The position numbers were made by a program, and so were the translations under genes. DNA of 64,000 nucleotides from Siderastrea radians (Eukaryota; Cnidaria; Anthozoa; Scleractinia; Rhizangiidae), in contig OZ024887.1 in NCBI GenBank assembly GCA_964017195.1, forward strand, positions 496,001 through 560,000, given 5' to 3'. Positions 43,201 to 55,548 of this stretch are shown here, piece after piece. Each line of letters starts with the position of its first letter. Within the stretch, counting starts at the first letter, position 1. The notes beneath the pieces are model-generated. The model had not been told where the DNA came from. It saw only the letters and a list, made by a program, of their open reading frames with translations, and made no database searches.

Positions 43201-46054
43201 GTCTTGGTAACAGAGGTTTCTCTTACGTGCTTTTGGGGGTTGTCAGGGGCGCCGCCCCTGAGGGTGGTCTTAAAGGTACACTGTAAATTGCATTTCCTCA
43301 CAAATACTTACAAGAGAAATTAAAGCTCTTTATAAAACAGACATACCAAGTACACAATAAAATGGATACATCTCAGGAAAAACAGACAAAATTGATGGCT
43401 ATTTTAAATTACCTTATAAACACTAGCTCAACCGAGACGTCTATTCTTTTTGAGGTATGCGGTGAATATATTTAGAATCAAAGCGCCCATTGAATAGATG
43501 ATATTAAAAACGTTAAAATTCTAGGTTAACTCAGAAAAAAGTACTTTATCTTTCCGTAAGTTTCAGTAAATTGTTTTAAGCATAAGCCTTTGTCATTTCG
43601 TATTCAAAGTGTGTCAGAAGTGTGTAATTACAATGGGCCGTTTATAACTTCCGCTGATCATTACTTTAACTGTTTTCCTATTTTCAAATTGCTTGGAATA
43701 TTGTAACATTATGTTCGTTTTAAAAACGAGTCTTTTAAAAAAGGAGTCTATTTTTGTAATTATCAATTACGAAAGCGTGTCACTTTCCTTGTTTTAAAAA
43801 AACAACCGCGTGTGTGGTGTACTAACGCCTCTATTGCTGTAAATTCCCTTAACCGGCTTTATTGAAACCCCAAAATCACTCACGGTGTAATAAAACGATC
43901 ATTTTTGTCGTAGATTGAAATAACAATATACATACCGTCTAATGTTCATTATTGACCGGCGGCCACGAAATAGTAAACAATTTCACAACACGAAAAAGAA
44001 GCGAACCAGGGGCCAAAGTGGGTGATCTGAAGAAGAAATTGAAGACATCGTTGGAGTTCCTTTCTTTTATAGTCCTTATTTTTACTAAAATATTAAGTGT
44101 TAGAGCTGACTGGCGTTGCTAGGAACTAATGACTGTCGCTTGTATTGAACATGTTAACAAGTAGGGAAACTAATCACGATGCACAATTCGACGATTTCGT
44201 TTGGTTCCGCATGGACAGTCTAGCGCCGAAAGCAGGGCATTTTACATCAGAAAGTAAGTTTTTATTCTCGTTTGGGGTCACAGGGTTTACTATTAACTTG
44301 AGGCTAAATTTTCTTCGCTTCGGAAATTAATTATCTAATGATGAAGTTGAAAACCTATTTCGTTTCTACGCGCGCAATCTTGGTGCCTGTTTTAATTTGT
44401 TGTGCAATTTATTCATATCGTAGTAAAACAATTTTAGCAAAACAAATCGCGTTAATCCAGCATGTGTGCAGTCAAATGTCTTCATGTCGCACAGTTTTCT
44501 TCTCAAATATATGGACAGTTTCCGGTGATTTCAGTGTTTCTTCTAAAACCAGCTTTCCTAATAGATACTGCAGTCTAGCGAAATTTTCCATGAAAGAAAA
44601 CAAATAGTATGCTTTGAGCGAATGTTGTCTCTTGTTGATCAAATCGTAAAACTTTAATAAGTCGAATTCATTTTCAAAACTGCCCAGAAGATAATCTAAG
44701 GAGAGGGTGACTAGGCAAGAAAGTGTTCGGAAAAAATTATTAATGATCACGGCCTGGCAATATGTTCAAGGGAAAGCGATAAGAACATTTTAGATGAAGT
44801 CACAAAAATACATTGTTATGTTACTTAATTCCTCATACAGGAAAGGTATAAGGTATAAAATTAACCCTTGTACAGTTATGAGGAAACAATTTCAAAGGGT
44901 CGAGTGAAACACAGCTCTCTGCCGACATTACTGTAGTTTCTCAATGATAAGAAAGGTCGAGGATGGAATTAAAAAAAAACAGGTTACCTTTTCTAGAAAA
45001 TAATTGCTTCTTACTTGCTGAATAACCGAAACAAAAACATAACGGAAATCAGTTTGCGTAAGAGTGAGCAACAGCCTAGATTACCCTAACCCGAAAACGC
45101 TATAAGAAACAGAGATTTGGCTTGCTTGGTATGACAACTTCATTGAGAATGCTTTGGAAATTAGAAAAAAATACGCGTTTACTGCCAAATTTCGGCAATT
45201 AAAGGCGACTTTTCATCCAACATGAACCTTCTGTTGGGTGCTAAAAACACACATGTTCTGAGGTTATTGGTCTAACTTACTTCAAACATCGAATAAAACA
45301 ACTGTGTTGCCATTTGAAAGCTTCGAACCTCGCATAGAAGAAAGGCCGAACATTCAGTTGCTCAAGCCAAATTTTTAAAAAGAGGACAGATGTTAGGGCA
45401 ATTGAGCGTTAAAGATCAGGACAGATAAACCAAATCAGTCCTCGATGTTTGGGTTGAATTTCAGTGTTCATGAGGATACAGTACATCTTTTACACTGATC
45501 ATAAAGCTTTGCACGCTCTTCGTGTTCTCTTTGCTAGAAAGGATGCAGCAAAAATTTAATTGAGTGATTTATTTGTTTTTCTTTTTACTATCATTTTTTT
45601 CACTCGTACAACTTTACTTTACTTTGAGCGAATATTTAAAATAATTAAAGAATTATTAAAAAATGTTCGAAAATGTAAAATATAAAAAGTTAAAATCACA
45701 AAGTTTTGGCTAAAACCAGTTAGCCTTCATCAGGGGGAAGTGATAAGAATGTTTCACAATGGGCGCGTTGTATAGAGAAATATTGATGGAATTAAGTTAG
45801 TAGACTAGCGGAAATTCAGGGCGGGAAAGGTAACGGAATATTCCGAAGCGCTTTTTTTTCAGCGAACAAAGACGTAGAAAGGTTCAAAGTGCTAATTATT
45901 TTCCATTTTCTTAAAATAGATGCTTCCTGCTTACGACGCGAAAAGTCTTGCAAACGAAACTGTAAACAAAGTAGAATGTATCATTTTGACTTAGTCTAAG
46001 GATCACTGTGTTTATCGACAGTTGTGAAAGTAAGACACTGTTCTAACACTCACG
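43201..46054. other. Upstream region of FReD-3 (duplicated at 62.3-64.0 kb)
   Basis: About 43040-44760 is paralogous to 62150-64000. It holds a candidate upstream exon ending at a GTAAGT donor (44254-44259) and an 89-codon frame at 44338-44607 conserved in the copy (see findings). From 44760 to 46054 I see no gene. Confidence 0.5.
44338..44607 (+). other. Open 89-codon frame, conserved in duplicate, coding status doubtful
   Basis: MMKLKTYFVSTRAILVPVLI begins an 89-residue frame with a hydrophobic N-terminus resembling a signal peptide. The paralogous segment at 63501-63770 keeps the same frame, start, stop and length without indels. Of 13 differing codons by my comparison, 10 change the residue, which is not what purifying selection gives. 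It sits inside the presumed first intron of the FReD-3 unit. I list it because it is visible, not because it is a confident gene. Confidence 0.25.
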
Positions 46055-47528
46055 ATGACTATTCACGTCTCAGGTTGCTTTTCGCTACTGGTGTTGATTT
46101 TATCGACCCTCAGCCCGTCTACATCAGCCAACAGCAGCAAAGGAACTCCTGCACCTACTGCAAGTAATTGCCACAATGTCATTTACAACAGTTTCAGCGC
46201 TGGACCCAACAAAGAGGTTAAGAACCTCTTACAAGAAATGAAAATGCAACTCGCGGATCTTGAGGCAAAAATAAGAGGAATTACTAGAAACAAGACCACC
46301 GATAAAGGTGAGAATAAACCTTGCTGTAAGTTGAGAGCTTTCGAAATCTTTTTCGATGGAGATAAGCAAGTTAAAATCGGTGCAGAAGTTTATCGAACGC
46401 TTCGTGAAAATAACATGTAACTCTCAGTAAAACGGCGGCCTGTTAATATTGTACCAGAAGGGATTGTACCTTGTCACCGTTCGCGACGACTAAAATTCGC
46501 GGTTGTGAAAGGGCGAAGAAGGTTAATTTGCTATAGTCTTCCCTCCCCGTGTCACCAATTTTCGCGATAAGTGCGTTCAGTTTGAAATCTCAAAAAAGAC
46601 ATTGTTTAGAACTTAGTCGAAAGTGATTCAATGAGTCTGTTTTAACCATTACATCTCTTTGGCTTTCCTTTTCAGTTTACAAGAAGAACTGTGCTGAGCT
46701 GTACAAATCTGGTTCAAAGATCAGTGGTGTTTATACAATTGAACCTGATGGTTCAGGTCCCTTTGATGTGTACTGTGACCAAACAACAGCCCGAGGGGGG
46801 TGGACAGTGCTCCAAAAGAGACTGGACGGCTCAGTTGATTTCTACCGCGGCTGGAACGACTATAAACTTGGCTTCGGAAACCTGAATGGCGAGTTTTGGC
46901 TTGGACTAGACAAGATAAACCGATTGTCCAAGAGTGGACGATACAGGCTTCATGTGGACCTGGAAGATACTACAGGAAAGACTGTTTATGCCGAGTACGA
47001 TCACTTTGCTGTTTCAAGCGAGAGGACTAAGTACCAGCTGAGTCTGGGAACTTATTCCGGTGAGCATTCTTTGCAATGTTTCATTCATATCCTTATCTAA
47101 ATTTTCAGTCACAAGCTATGTACGCATGCAAACAAACACGCCAACACAGAATTGGCGGGCATCCATCTGACGTCATTTGAGGAAAAATATCATGTTTCTT
47201 TTTTAGTTTGTACTTAGTAGGACAGTTACCTAACAACGCAAATGTAGCTTCATTTTATTTTCTTTCAGGAAATGCTGGAGATTCTCTTTCTTATCATCGC
47301 GGTTACCCATTTTCAACCAAAGATCGGGACAATGACAGATGGTCCAGCAACTGTGCCGTGACTTTCAAAGGGGCCTGGTGGTACAAAGACTGTCACCAAT
47401 CCAATCTGAACGGCATGTATCACCACGGACAGCACTCATCATCCGCTGATGGCGTCAACTGGCTTCACTGGAAAGGATACAAGTACTCCGCTAGGAGAGC
47501 TGAGATGAAGATCAGACCAGAAAGTTAA
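46055..47528 (+). CDS. Secreted fibrinogen-related protein, FReD-3 (intact)
   Basis: Exons 46055-46307, 46676-47059 and 47269-47528 (GT-AG, in phase) give 298 residues. A signal peptide ([18 protein letters not shown]) is followed by a Ser/Thr/Pro-containing stalk absent from FReD-1 ([28 protein letters not shown]) with a single Cys. A helix with heptad-like spacing ([19 protein letters not shown]) comes next, then a complete fibrinogen domain: [64 protein letters not shown] and MKIRPES. All four domain cysteines are present. The helix plus stalk suggests oligomerisation of a soluble lectin-like molecule. FReD-5 is its closest relative in N-terminus and intron sequence; FReD-1, -2 and -4 form the other subtype. 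AATAAA signals at about 47653 and 47679. Confidence 0.88.
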
Positions 47529-47734
47529 TAAGCTAGTGTCTTTTCTGCTTCAGTGGTAACCAACTCACGGAAGCAGTATTTTAGTTTAGTGTGATTTTCC
47601 AAGCATCTGGGTTTCCCGGGACTGGCAAAAGAAATCATTTGTCAATTCGATAAATAAATGTAATGGGTCTTTCAGGGTAAATAAAGGCAAATTGCAAACT
47701 AGCTTTCAAGTTCTGTTCAATGTTGTTTCGGCTT

Positions 47735-47797
<63 letters not shown>

Positions 47798-50700
47798 GCC
47801 ATTATCATCATCATCATCATCATCATCGCCATCATCATCTTTGTCTATTTCTGTTATCTCCTTTACTGCCAAGTTTTCTGAAATATGAATCGAATAACAT
47901 GCGCTCGTCAGCCATTTCGAAGAACAAGAATCATCCTTTCAGCGGTATACAAAGAACGCGTACCCAAAAAAGTGAGGAATTAGCCTGATTAGCTGCAGGG
48001 TATCGTTTCTTCAAAGGGACTTCATAAGCGCGAAAACAACGAGCTTATGAAACCACTACGGCGACAGTAATGAGAGCTTGCGGAAACATGTTTTCCTAAA
48101 TGTTTCCCCGTTTGCGCGCACACGTTTGCGGAAACGTTTTTTCTTTAGCCAAACAGAAATATTATTTTAAGCATTTTGTTTCCTCATGCTGCAAATGTTT
48201 CCCTCGTTTACACGCCGAGAAAAAAATATTTACTTGATTCCTGCAGGGTCGCGGGGTTGCATTTCTTTACACGAAACGTATATATACGCAAACATTTGTT
48301 TTCAGGGAAATATTTCTTGGTTCGTGCAGTACGGAAATATTGTTTCTCACGCCCAAGAAACACTCTGGAAAACAACGTTTCCGCAACAACGTTTCCTCGT
48401 TTGCGGAGGCCTTTAAACATAAGGTTTAACTAGCAAGGCAATGGCACTGCACTTGCTTTATGATCTCAGAACATTTATTTGCCACCCTCTACAAAACAAC
48501 GACGTGAATTGACCAAATTCAAGGTTTTATCAGAAGTGCGTACTTTTGGTTTTACGGAAAACCTGAACACACAACGGTGAATTATTGCACGGGGTACAAA
48601 AAATCGCCGAGAGCAATAAAATAGTATGAGGAAAGACTGTTGTTTAATACAAAAACTCTTTTAAAAATACAAGAAAAATGGGGGGGCACGGCCCCCTCGG
48701 CCTTCCCCCTAAATCCGCCCCTGTTAACAATACAGATGCTAGTATTGTTCTTTTATAGAAAAGTTCTAACAAGCTTGCAGAGGTCTTCCTTTTAATAGCC
48801 GTGATACTGACTTTTACCTTTAACTGATGTAAGAAAGATTTGAGTGGCAAGATAAACAATCGTGAATCTTGAATCTTAAAACCAAGTGATTTTCGCTTTT
48901 CATTTTAACTTAACCATACCACTTACTAGCTGTGTAATGTCTCTATTGTTCTCGTCTGTCGAATGCTTTTAAATAGCACTGAATGACCCAGTACCCAATA
49001 TTCTGTCATATCTCAGCTGGAAGAGAAGGGCGCTTTCAACGAAGCATCAGTTTTATGAGATGCCCTGTTAAACCGGACAGGTGTTTATTTTTCGGCATCA
49101 GCACAATATTAAAGCCAAGAATATGAAATATTGTCAATAAAACAGCGTTCACAATTTTTGAAATCGTAGAGTATAGCAGAAAAATAATTACATTGTAATG
49201 AAGGGAGTATTTGATGTTCTTTCCTTGAGTAGACTCCAAAAATTGTATGCAATAGCAAATCGCGAAATGTTTTAAATGTAAATTTTTCACATGCGCGGTC
49301 TAAGTAAACAGGAAACCGACAAAGTAAACATTTTACAACGGGAAAAAGAGGCGAAGGAACCCCAAAGCGGAAAAACTTAGCGGAAGGCTTTCAAACTCAG
49401 TGAAGCAGTTTGTTTCTGGGTGGACCTAACAGGAGGAGGAATGTTGCGCGAAGACTTATCCCATTACGGTCGAGGATTTGTAAACTGTAAGTAACATTTT
49501 GATCTTCCCATTAGAATGTTTTCCGAGTATTTATATGGCCTAATACTGTTGCGATCCGATGCAATCTTCACCTTTTACTGGTGAATGGGGTTGTTCAAAT
49601 TTACATATAGTGGAAAAGCAACCGGATGAGAGAACTGACAAGAATCAAATTATTTTAAACCGAAAACTGCGTAATTGCATACTTGTTCGATTTTTTTTTA
49701 AATTCAAATCTCAGTGTTTTTCTGTCGACTATGTATCACCATGAATGAGTCTCAACGTAAGTTGTTCCTCTCTAAAGAAATGTCAGAGGTGCCGTTCTAT
49801 GACGAAAGTGTATGCTTTAAAGAGAAAAACAAACAAAGCAAAAAAAGCTAGAGTAAGGCCCACAATGACCAGTTGGCTGATTTAAAAATCCAGCTATATT
49901 GTGCTCAGCGTGCTCGACTGAACCCCAGCGGTACCTTACGTTTTCAGTGGGATTAAAAAAGTACAGCTAACTAAAAAGGTTTTTCAGAAGATGCACTTAC
50001 ATGAAATGAGTTTTGTTGAAAAGTCTAACTTCAGCGCTGGAAACGCGAAACAAAATCGATCCACGCAATTGAGAGATCTGTTAAAATTCGGCCTGATTGC
50101 AGGTTAGTGAATAAGATATACTGTCGCGCTCCCGAAAGTTTCTGCGGCCTTCAATTTCAGCCAAAACTTCCGAACAGATCAATTGATGGTATGGCCGATG
50201 AACAGTTTCAACTGAAAACGATTGGGAAAGTGTTCTCTTGGAGCACGTCAACCAATTTCAGTCGCTAAAAGCGATTTATTTGACCAACTATGATAAAACA
50301 CGTCCCCTGTCCAGTGCAATCATGATGGAACAAATTTTGAGTTAGCGAGTATCAACTTTTTTGCAAGATTTTCGAGTATTTTATGAAATCGCCAAGTTCG
50401 CTACATAAGTGATCACCGAAATAAAAGTTATTAAAAACATGTTTAGCATAGCATATTTTTTTGACTGCGATAGTAAGCATGAAAACCGAAGCCAGCCGAC
50501 ACCCACATGAGTTCATTTCCGGATGAAGTTCCTTCCAGTAAAAGAGTCAGTCGTACTCTGTTTACATCCTTACATGGTTTTGTATAAACGCTGCTCAGAA
50601 ACATCTCATATTTATGCAAGATGGGAGGATGAAATCAGTTATGCCTTCGCTTTTTATTTGTCTGACCCGATGCGCCTTCTGGCGCAGAGAGAAGTGCGGG

Positions 50701-50863
50701 TAAGGTTATTTGTTCCAAAAACTTAAATTGTTGTACTGTTTTGAAAAGAATAGAGGGGTTTTTATTACATGTTACTGAACGGATATTCTTTGCTTTGTGT
50801 CACGACGTTTTTGTCACGGTATATAGATCAACTGAGCAGAGCCTATGTTACTTCATTCAGGAA
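47529..50863. other. FReD-3 3' flank and duplicated FReD upstream segment
   Basis: Holds an (ATC)n microsatellite (47735-47838), a GTTTCC-rich repeat (about 48060-48420), and a short CCCCC/GGGGG-bounded repeat remnant near 48675-48725. From about 48730 to 50728 it carries a copy of the FReD-1 upstream region (27600-30235). The copy then jumps to sequence matching FReD-1 intron 2 (about 31680), so exons 1-2 are deleted. No intact gene; the frame of His codons across the microsatellite is an artefact. Confidence 0.6.
47735..47838. repeat. (ATC)n microsatellite
   Basis: About 100 bp of ATC repeat with two GCC interruptions, about 50 bp past the FReD-3 polyadenylation signal. Confidence 0.9.
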
Positions 50864-51293
50864 CTGCTAGAGATTCTCTGTCTTATCATCGTGGTTACCC
50901 ATTTTCAACCAAAGACCGGGACATTGACAGTTGGTCCAGCAACTGTGCCGTGACTTACAAAATAACCTGGTGGTACAGTAGCTGTCACCGCCCCGATCTT
51001 AGACTACGAGCAGTCTCTCTTTCTGCTCAGAGATAGTCAAGGCAAACGAACAAGCGAGCGAGCGCGAAATCGCCTACCGCGTTGAAAAGTGACGCGCGTG
51101 TCGAGCCGTTAGTCCGGCTCACTACACTAGCGGCTCACCACGCGCGTCACGTTTCAACGCGACAGGCGATTTCTTGCTCACTCGCTCGCTTGTTCGTTTT
51201 CCTCGAATATCTCTGAGCGGAAATAGAGACTGCTCGTAGTCTACTCCAATCTGAGCGGCATGTATCATCACGGACAGCACTCATCACATGCTG
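50864..51293 (+). pseudogene. FReD-4 pseudogene (exon 3 only, split by a MITE)
   Basis: After an acceptor (CATTCAG) at 50857-50863, exon 3 begins as in FReD-1 ([20 protein letters not shown], then SSNCAVTYK) to about 51000. It is interrupted by a 240-bp palindromic element, and resumes at about 51244 (TCCAATCTGAGCGGCATGTA, CATCACGGACAGCACTC) to 51293, after which similarity ends. Exons 1-2 are absent: upstream sequence corresponds to FReD-1 intron 2. It also carries substitutions at conserved positions. Clearly non-functional. Confidence 0.9.
51002..51241. mobile_element. Palindromic MITE inserted in FReD-4 exon 3
   Basis: Ends GACTACGAGCAGTCTC at 51002 and GAGACTGCTCGTAGTC at 51241 are inverted repeats that continue inward for roughly 100 bp each side (for example AACAAGCGAGCGAG with CTCGCTCGCTTGTT, and TGACGCGCGTG with CACGCGCGTCA). 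The whole can fold into one long hairpin. It is flanked by TA on both sides. A diverged ~11-bp repeat (CCCCGATCTTA and CTCCAATCTGA) also flanks it, present only once in intact FReD genes, suggesting a longer target duplication. No ORF. Confidence 0.85.
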
Positions 51294-51899
51294 GTGAGTT
51301 CTTCTCAGCTCTCAGCTCAACTCAACAAGAAATACCTAACAGAATGGGGGAGAAAAGAAAAGGTTCCATGGGAAAGATTTACTCACAGCGTGCCATACTC
51401 ACTCTTTGACTGACAAATCCTTCCCGCGCAGCCTCCGGTGGGGCAAAATTTGACGCTCGGAACCAGACTTGACCGTTAGTTCTTACCCCCTTTTTTCGTA
51501 CGATGGCTAAAATGGCTTGTTTTTAACGCAAGACTGTACCTCGAGAGATGGACTAATTGACAATTGAATCACACAGAAAGTCAGGGCATTTATCCTTGTT
51601 GAAATGTGTTGTGGTTTGAAAGCGCTGACTGGGGATTAAATTGATTTTTAGTGAGCGTTTCGATCGGGACCTCGAATGTCGGTTAACCACGATATTTCCG
51701 CTTTCCTACCTTGGCTTCGGTACGTGACATGACGTCGATCGACCGTTAAGCAGAAAATCGCCCAAAACGGCCTCCAGAAGTTCGCAAAAGCGGTAAAAAC
51801 GCAACAAACATACAAAAGATAAGGTTTTTCAAACTTAACTTTGATTTTTAGATATTTTCCACGGAAAACCGCAGATCATTTTCAGCGATCGAATTTCTG

Positions 51900-52085
51900 C
51901 CATGATAGCACTCAGCCTTCCATCCTCGTAGCTTCCCTGTAACCTTTTTCCTCAAACCTGAAAACATAGAAAATCACTATTTCTCTGAATTTCAATTTCA
52001 CGACATCAGAAGACAAGCTACCACATCAAAAGCATCATCTATCCACAGGCTTACCATCCTCTATTTGTGTGGTGTGCTGTGCATT
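51900..52085 (-). pseudogene. LTO1 pseudogene D (exons 1-2 remnants)
   Basis: 51906-51950 matches LTO1 exon 2 (CCATCCTCGTAGCTTCC.TGTAACCTTTTTC) and 52016-52048 matches exon 1 (ACTACCGCATCAAAAGCATCATCTATC with changes), in the same order and orientation as the functional gene and with a similar intervening intron. Frameshifts and loss of other exons make it a relic. It lies between FReD-4 and FReD-5. Confidence 0.7.
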
Positions 52086-55000
52086 CAGGTAATGACTGTA
52101 TCGGCTTATCAAACTAGCGAAACTAAAAGCGAAATTTTGCGCTCTTAAAACAGAAGAAAATGAAATAAAAACTCACATAATTGCTGCCACTTTATTTCTC
52201 CTTGTTTTTCTGTGTTCACTTTGGCGATTTACATCGCTTTCGCTTTCGCATGAGCCTTAAATTAAATGAAATCATTAAAACTGATGATTACTTATCTCCC
52301 ATGCAGATGGTCCTGTGAGCCGGCTTCTGACTTTTACTATTGCAGTTCAGTTTAACTTATTGCTCATTTATTTTTCTTATTTTACCCTTCAAACACTTTG
52401 TACTAGCTGAAAACTCCACGTTGGCTTAACCTGTGTCTGTGATAGCGGTTGTCTGAACTGGGGTTGGTGAAAAATGGACCGAAAGCCCATAAATGGAAAG
52501 CTTTAAAGCAAATAGAATAAAAACGTCTTCAAAAATAGTTGACATCTTAACGAAAAACACATCAAATCCTGTGCCATTTGACCTTTCATCTTAAAAATTT
52601 CCCCGTGTCAACTTTCTACAACTTGCTTTCATTAGTACTGGATTATCGCGAGTAATATTCTTTCAAGCCTGCATGTGAAGAAAACCAAACATTTTCATTT
52701 TTTTCACTTCATTTAATTAACACTTTCTGTTATTATCAACGTTTGATTTGTACATAGTAGTTGACAAAGTTCCTTTCTGTCCTTTCATACCTAAGCTGGT
52801 TGGAGTGCTTGAACTGGAGTATTTGCACAGGTCATGAATTCACTTTCTATTCAAAACTAAGGAACTTCGAAGATAACTTTCATTCATTTTTCTTTTTTTT
52901 TATCTTGCAACTGTTTTATTTCATCGTGTGCATAATCGGAAAACTCTCATTTGTTCAATGTTTACTTAGGTTGCGTTCGATGAGTAGTATTCTGACGGAT
53001 AAAAATAAATGAAGTATTCTTGGCAAGTCGGCACCGGCTTTTTAGACATATTTGAACGATAATATGTTTACTTGCGATGTCACAAGGAACTTAAATTATA
53101 TTTTATATTTTAGAGACCTTAAATTCCCGATTTGTGGAATTTGATTCAATAATCGAACTGTGTATATACTTTATTTTCCCGGATAACGCCTATCTCCCCT
53201 AGTTTTGCTGCGTTTTAGGCACAAAAACAAAGCCGAGAACATGAAATACGGTGATTTAAATAGCCTTATCATTTTTGCAGGACTGTCACTATGTTATGGA
53301 GCGATATAAGTTTATTGAAGTTAACTCTTCGAGGGACTGACTCCAAGGAATTGTTTTCAGTATTACATCAAATGTTTTAAATGTAAATATTAACACACGC
53401 GCGTACTCTCAGTAAACATGGAACCGACAGAGTAAACATCTTACAACGCGAAAAAGAAACGAATAGAACTAACGCGACGAACTTGGGAAAAAGATTTCGA
53501 ACTTGGGACTTACTTTTAAGGTTTTTGAACAAAAAATGAACAGTAAAACTGGTGGTCAGAAAATGATGCCATGGTTTTCACAGGACGATAGCTAGTGACT
53601 AAAACGGACCAGATTGCGCCGTTCTTTAACATCAAAACCGATCCAAAGCGAGGCATTTTGTGGTGTACTTCAAAGCTTCCATGATGGAAATTTAAGCACT
53701 GTAAGTAACGTATTTATCCTCTAGTGAAAATGTCATTGTTATGTGTTTGAGTATTATTTACCAGTGTCGTTTCTATTTCACACTTCTCGATCGAGTATGC
53801 GTTACGCTGTAATTTTAGTTGCTACCCTGTCAGAAATCAACTAGTAGCGTCGGAAATATCACCTTCCTTAACAGTAGATGAGGGTTTTAAAGGAAGAAAA
53901 ACAACATGGTACGGAGCAAATAATGACCATCAGACCATTATATTGAAAAACCTCGATCAACGAAAGTCTTAATATTAATTAAAAACAAAATAACAGCTCT
54001 TAAGAGGCACTGAAGGAATAACGTTGCTTATCGATAGTCCATATTCGCCTGAGATATTCAATTTTATTTTGGTTTACCAGTCACCTACAAAAAGCGGAAG
54101 GAAGACGATTTGTTCAAATTCTTTCGCTAAACATTGCACGGAGTTGAAGAAATTTTTAATTAGGAACGTAGACGTTTACTTGACAATCTCGACGTTTACT
54201 TTCAGTCAGTCAACAGTATAAGGGAATCATGGTGGCTGTCCCAGAATACATTAACCGAACGTTATTAGTTCTAAATCGAATAAGCTGAATTTCGCCCGTG
54301 TTATGAAGCTGATTAATAAGAAGACACATTCGTTTTTAAGGGTGTCACTTCAAGATCAGCTTGTTCGAGTTGCTAGCTCGTCGCTGTTTGGTCAGTTATA
54401 GGTGGAAAGTCCTTACGAAATCAAGAGTCAGACACTAAAACGCAAAATGCGTAGATATAAAACACAGAATAAATCAAGAAATGAGAAATATAAAAAGGAG
54501 CATTGAATTTACAGACTGCTAAAAGTCTGGACGTGCTTGTGGTTTTTGGTGTGCTCATTTGAATTGAATAGTTCTTCAGTTGACCTCAACTGCGTTTCGC
54601 TTGTCATTAAACTCTGGTAAACTGTAGTAAAACGCAGGCATCTAATGAAAACCGTTGGGAAAGTGTTTATTTTGGACACATCAACCAAATCAACAAAATC
54701 GACCCAGCTGACGCTGAGAAGATTTGACCCTAGCACGTAGAACACAACCTGTATCAGTGGAGTGAATCTCGTCAGTACTCGTTAAGTTACGAAACCTCGA
54801 TTTAACAATTACAGCAAATTCTGAAAACTAGAGATAGTGTTCGTCGGCTGCCGCAGGTTGAGTATGCATATTTATAGTACTGATTTGGATACCCTCAGGG
54901 CCAAGAGAAAAATGATGATTTTTATCCAAATTTATTATGATAAATCTGAAAAGTCTTACAAGACTGCCCCAGTTTTTATTTAATGTTTGACATTTTTTTT

Positions 55001-55548
55001 TGGAAAAAGATTAATAAATAAATTCAGCTTTTTCATGAAATTAGGTTCAGCCCATGTTTTTGTTTTCTACAAGGAAAGTGATAATATCATTGGAGTTTTT
55101 TCGCCAAATGCTTGAAGTTTGTATTTACCTTTTCGCTGAGATACAATGTTCTTACATCACCGTCAACGTACATGACATGCACGTGCGCTATTCAAGAATC
55201 TTACAACATTTCTGGAATCCTTCCCTTTTCAGTTCTGGAAATCAAAGATCAAAGTGGAAAACTCTGGATCGAATCATTGACGTAGAAGTTAAAAAACACA
55301 GAGATGTAATTTCTTTTGTACTCAAAAGTTGTATTCCCGCGGCATGCTCAAATATAACAGCTCTGATATCCCTGAAAAATAAACACAGTCAGCTATAGGA
55401 AACCGCGGGTTACTTTTTAGAATAACCTGATATAAAAAATGATAAAAAATTCTTCCTCTGTGTTACTGTCGCAGTTTCGGAATATTCCCACGATCAGTTT
55501 TTCTTGGGAGAGACAGGGGTGGAAATTTTCAGCTCTGCTCCAAGCAAG
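52086..55548. other. Diverged FReD upstream segment and unassigned DNA
   Basis: About 52600-54200 is a diverged copy of the FReD-1 upstream region, including the AGTAAACAT...TTACAACG block (53430) and a GTAAGTAACG donor at 53701. 54200-55548 has no recognisable content. The 114-codon frame at 55054-55398 has no family resemblance. Confidence 0.45.

Noticed and set aside
47692..47988. A poly-histidine protein on the plus strand (and poly-methionine on the minus)
   Set aside because: Translation of an (ATC)n microsatellite; no flanking coding signal.
55054..55398. A 114-codon gene
   Set aside because: No recognisable motif, splice signal or conserved copy; composition is like random AT-rich DNA.
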